Shown one piece after another: positions 57,501 to 64,000 of a DNA stretch of 64,000 nucleotides. The stretch covers positions 36,926,332-36,990,331 of the forward strand of contig OX457047.1 of the NCBI GenBank assembly GCA_949752735.1, in the 5' to 3' direction. Position 1 is the stretch's first letter. Each line of letters begins with the position of its first letter. The notes under the pieces are model-generated. The model saw only the letters and a list, made by a program, of their open reading frames with translations, was not told the origin of the DNA and did no database searches. This DNA comes from Lumbricus terrestris (taxonomy: Eukaryota; Annelida; Clitellata; Crassiclitellata; Lumbricidae). Both the position numbers and the translations under genes were made by a program.

Positions 57501-60273
57501 CGCTTTGTTCATCATCGCTTTCTGTGTCCTCATCTAGCAAACTTTCATTTAGCTGTTCCTCTTCTCCTTCTTCCACTTCTCTTCTCCGACTTTGTGCTCT
57601 CGTAGTCACATTCGCTTGCAATTCTCCTTGCAATACACTCACTGGTGGAACCTCTTTCAGTTCTGCAATTATTTCTGGATGCAGCAAGAACTTTTCTTTG
57701 TTATCTTTGCACAAGACTGCCGGAATGCTGGCACATACCAAGGTTAAATATGGCGCAATATTCATTTCCTTGTCCTTCAAATCTCCTCCTACGTTATGAC
57801 CACTCATCCGCACTTCTATTTTCACCAACTTAGCTGGAATGGGTTCTCCAGCCACACATTGCAAATGTACTCTGCCAATTTCTTCTACTATCGCTCCTTT
57901 CAATAATTCCTCATTGATTACTGGAATCTCAGTACCAGAGTCAATCAGCGCTTTGACTTGCACGGGACGACAACTGTCATCATTTCCACGTATTTCTACA
58001 TCTACATGCTGTAGTAAGGACTTCTTCGTACGTTGACACTCATCTTTACTTTCTGTTTCTCGACAAGTATCCGTAATGGGAGCAGATTTTACTACTTCTC
58101 TCTGTATAGTAAACTGAGGCGTACACTTCATTACTGACTTCACTTCCGTTTCGCGGTTGTCTTGTCCTTCCAGCTGATTAGGTGCATTCATTACTTGGAT
58201 CTGATTTACTCTGAGATTTTCTGCACTTCGAGTAAATATATTTCTCAGATTTGTCATTCTTGGTGGTGCTTGACAATCCTTTATCAAATGTCGGTCTGAC
58301 TGACAATTATGGCAACGTTTCCTCACAATACCTCTCTGTTCAGTGCTCTCCCGTCTGTAATTGTACGGAGTATATGCTGCATTGATTTCTCTTTGGCGTC
58401 CCATCACTGGAATGCGACTATATATTTGTCTGTCACCCGTTGCTTCTCTTCTATCTTGACCAAACTGTCTTCCAGGAGCACTATCTTTCCTTACTTCATT
58501 ACTTCTGGCTTGGCTTCCCGTTTCTTTGTTACTACTATTCCACCTGGTTTGCTTCGAACTATTACCCCATGCTTCATATTTCGGTTTGTCTTGAAACATT
58601 AGACCAATTCGATTGTTCACATGTATGTCTGCGAGATCTGCAACATTACTAGCTTCCAAACATTCAGTACCCTCCTTTGCTAGTACAAACTGTAGTGGAC
58701 CCGGTGGTAGACATTCTTTCAACTTATCCGCCACCAACAGATCAAATAACTTCTCATAGTCTTTGCCCACTCGCCTACTTCTGACATAATAGTTCAACAG
58801 ATTCTTCAATCTTGCTGTAAACATAGTGTATGTCTCTTCTGCCGTTTTCTTCGCATCTACAAATCGTGATCGATATTCTCTCGCTGTCAATTTGAATTCT
58901 TTCAGTAAATGTTCTTTCACTATGTCGTAATTGTCTAGATCATCAAAAGACAATCGGTTTAACACCGTTCTCGCTCTTGGTGTCATTAGTGGCAACAGCA
59001 ATTTGACCCAAAACTGCTTTTCCACCGTAAAACTGTTGAATGCATTCTCAACTGTCTCAAAATATAATGGCACCTCCATCATATCATATGGCATCTTAGG
59101 TAACACGTGTTTCATTGCATCACCTATCTTCTTAATCTTAGACACCATTGTCTCACTTTCTCGGATCCTATTTCGTTCTAACTCTTCTCGGCTTCTTCTT
59201 TCGTCTTCATTTCGTTCCCTCAGTCTATTTTGATCTTCTTCCCTACGCAGTTCTTCTTGTTCTATCTTCTGCTGCAACAATTCTAACTGCCTTCTGCGTT
59301 CCTCCTTTTCAATAGCCATTTCTCGGAGCTGAGCTTCCTTAAGAGCGAGTTTCTTTTGTTCTAAATGTACTTGTTCTTCCCTTTCTCGTTCCGCTTTTTC
59401 CAAATTTTCTTTCTCTATATTCAATTCTTCCTGTCGAATCACTTCGGCTCTTTGTAATTCTGCCAAACGCATGGCTTCTTTGACTTCCTCGCGAGCCTTT
59501 TGCTCTTCAATCTGTTGTTTCCGTATTTCTTCATCACTTTTCCTTGCCCTCTCGTATTCTATCATCAATTCCATTCTTCTTCGTTCAGCTTCGTCACGAT
59601 CTCTTTTCAGTTGTTCTAACTGAAGCTGGAACTGCTGCTTCTGCATCTCTATCTCTTCTTGTCTCATCCTTTCTGCTTGTTCTGCTCTTACTTTTTCCTC
59701 TTGTCTCCGTTCTTTCTCTTCTTGTCTCCTTTGTTCCTCTTTCTCTTTCTCCTCCTGTCTCCGTTTCTCCTCTTTCTCTTTCTCTTCTTGTTTCCGTTCT
59801 TTCTCTTCTTGTCTCCGTTGCTCTTCTTTCTCTTTCTCCTCTTGTCTACGTTTCTCCTCTTCTTGTCTACGTTTCTCCTCTTCTTGTCTACGTTTCTCCT
59901 CTTTCTCTTTCTCTTCTTGTTTCCGTTCTTTCTCTTCTTGTCTCCGTTGCTCCTCTTTCTCTTTCTCTTCTTGTTTCCGTTTTTTCTCTTCTTGTCTCCG
60001 TTGCTCCTCCCTCATCATCATAAATTGCATCAACGCCTCCATAGACATAGCCTGTGGTTTCTCCTCAGCCCCACTAATTAGGCCTACCCGCGCTGTGGGT
60101 GGTGCTATCGCTTCTTCTTTAAGCCAAACCTCTGCTAAAGCTCTCATCAAATTTTCCCTTGACATCTCTTCGACTTCTTCCACGTCTAGACCAGCTTCGA
60201 TTAATAATTTTATTATTCGATCAGAAGACATCTTTTTTATACTAGCTTGTTTTTGTTCTGTAAGTTTCTCCAT
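54598..60273 (-). CDS. Gag-Pol polyprotein, Gmr1-like (1891 aa)
   Basis: Order by residue: helical N-terminus (1-60); charged coiled coil of EEKRRQEE-type repeats (about 85-375); capsid with SCAN-like part (about 395-555); one CCHC zinc knuckle CHNCQSDRHLIKDC (about 653-666); protease with DSGTE (about 775); acidic linker (about 895-960); integrase with HESVFGGH...CKSC (about 1043-1085), then the D, D, E triad (MDVVGP, TSDRGTNF, LVERWNQ at about 1113, 1172 and 1208) and a GPY/F-like tail (WHGPCTVL); reverse transcriptase with KKKDGSLRLACDYR (about 1513) and YVDD (about 1625); RNase H with CDSSD, KEAYAI and FTDHN (about 1771-1850), ending ADCLSRL. One frame throughout, so no frameshift separates gag from pol. 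ATG at 60273 is the first Met of the open frame. Confidence 0.95.
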   Translation of the reverse strand: MEKLTEQKQASIKKMSSDRIIKLLIEAGLDVEEVEEMSRENLMRALAEVWLKEEAIAPPTARVGLISGAEEKPQAMSMEALMQFMMMREEQRRQEEKKRKQEEKEKEEQRRQEEKERKQEEKEKEEKRRQEEEKRRQEEEKRRQEEKEKEEQRRQEEKERKQEEKEKEEKRRQEEKEKEEQRRQEEKERRQEEKVRAEQAERMRQEEIEMQKQQFQLQLEQLKRDRDEAERRRMELMIEYERARKSDEEIRKQQIEEQKAREEVKEAMRLAELQRAEVIRQEELNIEKENLEKAEREREEQVHLEQKKLALKEAQLREMAIEKEERRRQLELLQQKIEQEELRREEDQNRLRERNEDERRSREELERNRIRESETMVSKIKKIGDAMKHVLPKMPYDMMEVPLYFETVENAFNSFTVEKQFWVKLLLPLMTPRARTVLNRLSFDDLDNYDIVKEHLLKEFKLTAREYRSRFVDAKKTAEETYTMFTARLKNLLNYYVRSRRVGKDYEKLFDLLVADKLKECLPPGPLQFVLAKEGTECLEASNVADLADIHVNNRIGLMFQDKPKYEAWGNSSKQTRWNSSNKETGSQARSNEVRKDSAPGRQFGQDRREATGDRQIYSRIPVMGRQREINAAYTPYNYRRESTEQRGIVRKRCHNCQSDRHLIKDCQAPPRMTNLRNIFTRSAENLRVNQIQVMNAPNQLEGQDNRETEVKSVMKCTPQFTIQREVVKSAPITDTCRETESKDECQRTKKSLLQHVDVEIRGNDDSCRPVQVKALIDSGTEIPVINEELLKGAIVEEIGRVHLQCVAGEPIPAKLVKIEVRMSGHNVGGDLKDKEMNIAPYLTLVCASIPAVLCKDNKEKFLLHPEIIAELKEVPPVSVLQGELQANVTTRAQSRRREVEEGEEEQLNESLLDEDTESDDEQSVQEEEEGVTSGSNEIEEEMVACERDDYDDSGSDNEMDTSMRDLFAENTSDERQLADAKKFEEQQRNDESLKSWWKIAEDKGSEFSVVNGLMYKKHQMLDQLVYQLVLPKERRIQVMELAHESVFGGHLGEEKTRESIKLSFVWPRMRRDVVKFCKSCEKCQLKARSLVMDRVPITPIPREDVPFRRMTMDVVGPIEPTSAAGHKYCLCIVDSCTRWPTIFLMKSLTAKAVCEALMKLFMDVGVPSVITSDRGTNFTASLTREFLKLMGCCPRFDSPGHPEAAGLVERWNQTFKKMVHHVIVENPRQGHKIIPFTVWALREVPNATTGVAPYLLVYGKLPRGPLTILKESWTKEINLPPNIGVQPAKYLKNLRADMEKALTFAESCAEEKQKQYASQYNKRAKDKEFEPGENVIVLYPTSTNKLISRWHGPCTVLQRRSKYSYLVDMNENGRRIIHANKMRKFITRTLSCGLIVEEDDEFGSVVEIPLKEDYSETKQKSLQLDYEQIGHLTSEQQKQLLDVLNRYADRFSDKPGLCTLVEHEVVLKPDFREKEFMAYRIPLIYRAEVERQIQEMLKENIIQPSSSRMASPLVIVKKKDGSLRLACDYRYINSFTENCRYPMPIVNDVLSKVGKSKFISVMDCRSAYWTCPVKKSDQWKTAFVTHNGLYEFTRVPFGMINSGRTFVKAINMILQPIHDFTEPYVDDIAVHSNDWDIHLRHLELFLKQIRLHNVTLNLKKCVFGKSEVKFIGHLIGSGKKMMNPDRIDSLINLKKPETRKEVKQVLGFFGFYRQFICNFAEIAKPLTDLTSKKVPENIVWTDAHQKSFDSLKQIVLSNVVLYMFEVGKPFNLYCDSSDFAVGAVLSQVDNEGIERPVSFISQKLTDTQRRWATIEKEAYAIIWALNKLKEILIGSKINVFTDHNPLVYLTESMSKSAKLVRWSLSLQNFDILLNYKKGKLNVVADCLSRL

Positions 60274-60664
60274 CTTACTTCTTTATTTCAAATGATTTCC
60301 GTGAAGAAATCGAGGGAGTGGCTATAATTGCTGTGATTGGTTGACTTTAATTCTTATTGCTTGTTTATTCAAGGAGCGAGTTTTGTATACCTCTCTCTGG
60401 CGTTGCGTTGTCGTAATGTCGTTCGTATGCCCGTTGTATCTTCTCACCAGTTGTTCGGATGCTCGGAATGCTTCTCCGGTTGATCAAATGCTCATTCTCC
60501 TTCTCCCGTGTGGTCGGCGTCTCGTAATGATTTGAAATCCACTGTCCGTAGCTTGGACTAAAAATCCACCGTTCGTAAATATCCCTCCGTCCGTAACTTG
60601 GATACAAAATCCCACCGTCCGTAACTTGGATTGACTATCCCAACGTCCGTAACTTGGATTGACT
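60274..60664 (-). other. Retrotransposon 5' leader with tandem repeats
   Basis: Between primer site and ATG. The half next to the primer site has four or five units of cgtccgtaacttggattgac type, whose tatccca end continues into the primer-site sequence. Confidence 0.7.
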
Positions 60665-60682
60665 ATCCCACCGCTGCCACCA
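60665..60682 (-). other. Primer binding site, tRNA-Leu type
   Basis: Two bases inside the 5' LTR the - strand reads TGGTGGCAGCGGTGGGAT, complementary to the 3' end of eukaryotic tRNA-Leu(AAG) including CCA (tRNA end recalled from memory). The 18-base match would prime minus-strand synthesis. Confidence 0.85.
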
Positions 60683-60684
60683 AA

Positions 60685-61232
60685 TGTGATCTTCCACAAT
60701 CACCCACGATTGTCCAGTCTCTTCTTTAGTTCTGCAGCGCAGCCTAGGCCTAACCTATTCACTGTACTGCGGTAGCTATGGCTAGGTTATAAGTGTCTAA
60801 AGTTCTTAAACTTGTTCTCTTACAACAAAGATCAGTTTCTTGTATTTTCTTCTTCGATTTCCAATATTCACAAACAACACAACAATGCATCAACGACGAT
60901 AAACAATTCAATTGCCCGACAGAAACGCCATCTTATTATATTATTACTCTAACGTCTTCTACACACGACTAGCACTCCTTCTACAACTTATCTCACTCTC
61001 AGCGTACACTCTCTCTTCGGTCGCACTGTCCTTCTCTCTGCCTCTCTCTGTCCTTCTCGCTGTCTGTCTGTCTGTCTCTCTCTCTCCGGCGACGACGCGC
61101 CGCGGCACTTTCCCGCCACTCAGTCAGCTGGCCTGTCTGTCTGTACACTCAACAATTAGCTGACCTTGAGCTTGCCTATCCGTACGCTCAACAATTAGCT
61201 GATCACTATACGTTATACAAAATTAGCTCACA
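60685..61232 (-). repeat. 5' LTR, 548 bp
   Basis: On the - strand it starts TGTGAGCTAATTTTG and ends GGAAGATCACA. It matches 53177-53734 almost base for base. The pyrimidine-rich ctgtctgtctgtctctctct block lies near its middle. Promoter elements cannot be assigned by eye. Confidence 0.97.
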
Positions 61233-62691
61233 GTGTGGTTAATCATATGCAGCCCTTATAGAAACTTGCAAAAACTGAACTCTCAATTATGGTGGTCAAA
61301 AATATATATGTCTGTTCAAGAAAATACAGTGAAAGATATTTAAAATATGTTATATCAGTGGTCTTGGTACATAAAAATACATGATTGCATCCGTAATTGT
61401 ATACGTGTTTGCAAGTATCTAACAAGCTACATATAAGGATGTAATACATGTATACGTGTCATGCTAGATACTTTATTTGAATGCATGCACAAGTAGGCCA
61501 ATACACATGCACACAAAGGGTGTAAAGGCATATACATTATGTCATTGTGTAATATACATTATATGCATGTCTGTGCATATAAAGAAATATATTATAATGA
61601 CCATTATATCACACATAGTGCCCTGATTTGTGTGTAGGGGGGGGGTTCAGGTTTAGGGGAGCCCAGTCGATTTGTTGGACCTATCTAAGGGTTTTTCTTA
61701 AAATTTCTGAGAAACGTACAAATTTTACATATCTGTGCCTGTAATCAAAACCTATCCAATTTTTCTGGGGGAATGTTGCGTATATAATTTTTCTGTGGGT
61801 TGAAATGTTACCTATACATTTCTCAAAGTTTGTCCTTCCGTTTGTTTGTCTGTCCAGATGTAGGCTATATTGACTCTTCGTCCCAGAACAGGCTCGGAAA
61901 TGACAGAGCGTCGGTTTAACAAATTTTTTGCAATTGATTATTACCCAAACTTTAAGGTCAACCGTCAACGCGACTATTTTCAGCTCTTAATTCACTTTAG
62001 AACCCGAGTTATTAGTGTTTTAAGACAGATTTAATCAGCCACGTGCCACATTCATTAGTAAAGAGTCGACAGTCCGCATGACGCCATTCTCGCCCAATAA
62101 TGGCAATCCGGTTGACAAACCGAAACGGGTTACAGTGCACAATTATGCACAGGAACGCAGATTAGAGAAATATTAATTATACTAACAATAGATCTAATTC
62201 AGACTAATCGTATTAGGCCACAGTGAGCACGCATACCCGGGTCATATTTGACTTTTTGAGGAAGCGAGGGAGGAGTGGAGGGGTGGCGAAACTCACAAAT
62301 TTAGAGGTCAACGCTGGGTACCCCAGAGGAGAAGTGTTGGAAACCCTAAATTTCCCGGGCAACACATCTAGTGTACAATAAATGTCCTAGTTTTTCTGGG
62401 GAATGTCATTCCTAGGATGACTTTCCCCCAGAGATACCTAGATTAAACACGGTATCAATGTATCATGCATGCATAGATCGATACATATAATATTATAATA
62501 TGCAACTATACATAGTGTATTACAGACCACAAGGACGTGGGTTTTGGAAATGTCGGATTCATAATTTCCTGTTATTTATCTCTTGTGAACGTTTGTTGAA
62601 TTGTTTGGACGCACTGTTAAAAATGTACTGCTTTAATACCTGCGTGTGCGATGAATATCTAGAATACACCTATAGGATATATATCTATAGG

Positions 62692-62815
62692 CAGCGGCGG
62701 ATCCAGGGGGGGCCAATCCGGCCATGGCCCCCCCATTTCCAATCCCCATGGGACGTGGCCCCCCCCATCCGTGGCGGCCCCCCAAAAATTTTCAGGGTGT
62801 CAGTCATGCACAGGA
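62692..62815 (+). mobile_element. Left end of a CAGCGGCGGATCCAG-family element
   Basis: cagcggcggatccagggggg, then gccaatccggccatggcccc, matches the left end of 50128-50473. No matching right end (atccgccc) is seen before the window ends, so the element is truncated or extends beyond 64000. Confidence 0.7.
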
Positions 62816-63229
62816 GAATTAATGTATAAATGTAATTAAAATCTATAATAAAAATAATGTATAAATGTTATTAAAATCTAATCTAAGTCTCTCACGCAAT
62901 TGCATTGTCTTAATATAAAGCAATGAAATGAAACAATCTTTCAACAGTATCCAACTATGATCTATGGCATGCAATGTATGTTATTCGTGTATATATTCGT
63001 AGTAAATTGTAAAAACATTAACACCAATAAACACAATTATAACTAAGTACAACTAACTATTAATTACAAATCAAGTTAACACTAACAGCAGATGTAATTT
63101 ATTTTTTCCAGAAGCCAAAAAATTTCTGGGCGAAACATGTTAAGTTTTGAGTTTAGTCTATTTGTGCAACAAAATGCGGTGAATGATAACACATGTTTAC
63201 TCCTTTTTTTAAATTTATATCTCACTATA

Positions 63230-64000
63230 TTTCATTCAGTAGTGGGAAGTAATTTATTTACTGTAGTCTTAAAAAGTCATCAATTTTTTAGAAGGAAAAT
63301 TGAACACCTTTTTGAAGTTTTCGGACGGTTCACTAAAAATTCATAAGTTTTTGGGAAGCGAAATTGAACACCATTTTTTAAAATTTCGCACGGAAGAATA
63401 AAAAGTCATCACTCTTTTTAGACGAAAATTAAACACCTTTTTAAGTATTCCGAACGGATGACTACAAAAGTCATCAGTTTTTTGGGATACGAAATTGAAG
63501 ACCTTTTTTTGAAAATTTCGCACGGAAGAATAAAAAGTCATCACTCTTTTTAGACGAAAAATTAAACACCTTTTTTATAGGATTTCGCACGGATAGTCAT
63601 CCGTGCGAAATCTTAAAAAAGGTGTTTAAATTCATAAGTTTTTGGGAAGCGAAATTGAACACCTTTTTTAAAATTTCGCACGGAAGAATAAAAAGTCATC
63701 ACTCTTTTTAGACGAAAATTAAACACCTTTTTTAGGATTCCGCACGGATGACTACAAAAAGTCATCAGTCTTTGGGATGCTAAATTGAACACCTTTTTGA
63801 AATTTTCGCACGGAAGACTAAAAAGTCATCACTCTTTTTAGACGAAAAATTAAACACCTTTTTTAACATTTCGCACGGATGACCAAAAAATGTCATCAGT
63901 TTTTTGGGAAGGAAAATTGAACACCCTTTTTTGAAGATTTCCAGCGGATTACTTAAAAAAACATCTAGTTTTCGGGAAAGAAATTTTTAAACAGCCCCGA
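63230..64000. repeat. Minisatellite of about 58-bp monomers, alternating types
   Basis: About twelve monomers alternate between two kinds: aaaagtcatcactcttttta with gacgaaaattaaacacct, and aaaagtcatcagttttttgg with gcgaaattgaacacct. They are separated by cgcacggatgac or cgcacggaagaa. A perfect 14-bp inverted repeat (gatttcgcacggat) with a 4-base loop lies at 63581-63612. The array continues past the window. Confidence 0.92.

Larger units (their letters stand above)
53172..61237 (-). mobile_element. Complete Gmr1-like Ty3/gypsy LTR retrotransposon
   Basis: Two LTRs (53177-53734 and 60685-61232) that differ by one 10-bp duplication and very few bases, TG...CA ends and a 5-bp target duplication gtgtg (53172-53176 and 61233-61237). 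It has a tRNA-Leu-type primer site, a polypurine tract and one uninterrupted ORF with gag, protease, integrase, reverse transcriptase and RNase H in that order. Integrase before reverse transcriptase with a gypsy-type RT is the mark of the Gmr1 group. All the catalytic motifs I can check are present, so it could be active. Confidence 0.96.
61233..64000. other. Intergenic DNA beyond the retrotransposon
   Basis: 61233-62690 is AT-rich with no feature I recognise apart from a G-run near 61640. From 62692 a MITE-like end begins, and from 63230 a minisatellite runs to the edge of the window. Confidence 0.7.

Noticed and set aside
54598..60273. + strand ORFs within the retrotransposon (for example 59544-60023)
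   Set aside because: They are antisense shadows of the intact gag-pol frame, mostly Leu/Ser/Phe from the coiled-coil repeats.
53177..61232. Endogenous retrovirus with an env gene
   Set aside because: No ORF follows RNase H before the 3' LTR; the extra 750 bp there is a MITE. The element is a retrotransposon without envelope.

Overview
Kind of organism. This is animal nuclear DNA: large AT-rich introns, GT-AG splice sites, many microsatellites and a dense layer of transposons. The main gene is a Notch receptor on the + strand. The window also holds a Gmr1-type Ty3/gypsy element (a group described from deuterostomes), hAT-like MITEs, L2/CR1-like LINE tails with matching tRNA-derived SINEs, and many TAGGCCTA-type words. 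Together these suggest a marine invertebrate deuterostome, perhaps an echinoderm or hemichordate. The species cannot be fixed from sequence alone.

Layout. 1-4360 is intron (the 5' exons of Notch lie outside the window) with microsatellites and a tRNA-type SINE. 4361-44931 carries 21 Notch exons. They run from the last Cys of EGF9 through 24 complete EGF modules, three LNRs, the heterodimerisation region with a furin site, the transmembrane segment, RAM, seven ankyrin repeats and a long C-terminal tail to the stop codon. All 20 exon junctions agree in phase, and the 6359 coding bases give 2118 residues. 44932-53176 is 3' UTR or intergenic sequence with minisatellites, a MITE and (CAG)n/(CAGT)n tracts. 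53177-61232 is a nearly pristine 8.06-kb LTR retrotransposon on the - strand, flanked by a 5-bp target duplication and carrying one 1891-codon gag-pol ORF; a 748-bp TA-flanked MITE sits between its stop codon and 3' LTR. 61233-64000 is intergenic and ends in a minisatellite that looks like an amplified piece of a MITE.

How the parts work together. Notch is the only host gene I can establish. The visible protein keeps the working parts of the receptor: EGF11-12 ligand-binding modules, LNR/HD regulatory region, S1 site, Gly-Val at the expected gamma-secretase site, the WFP motif of RAM, ankyrin repeats and a TPSPD phosphodegron. The introns are unusual because tandem arrays sit directly on splice sites, in two cases repeating the 5' splice site itself. 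They also hold a hAT-like element (10773-13068), a 2.1-kb inverted-repeat element with a decayed copy of a conserved invertebrate protein family (17905-20044), and about twenty copies of a LINE 3' tail shared with tRNA-derived SINEs.

Most noteworthy. (1) The retrotransposon has integrase before reverse transcriptase and a SCAN-like gag. (2) The uncharacterised protein family at 18.3-19.6 kb lies inside inverted repeats, suggesting it is a transposon protein. (3) A mobile element at 5.75-6.78 kb carries triple AGGTCA half-sites at exact 10-bp spacing. (4) Tandemly repeated donor sites occur in a key developmental gene. Family assignments come from recognition of motifs; no database search was possible.
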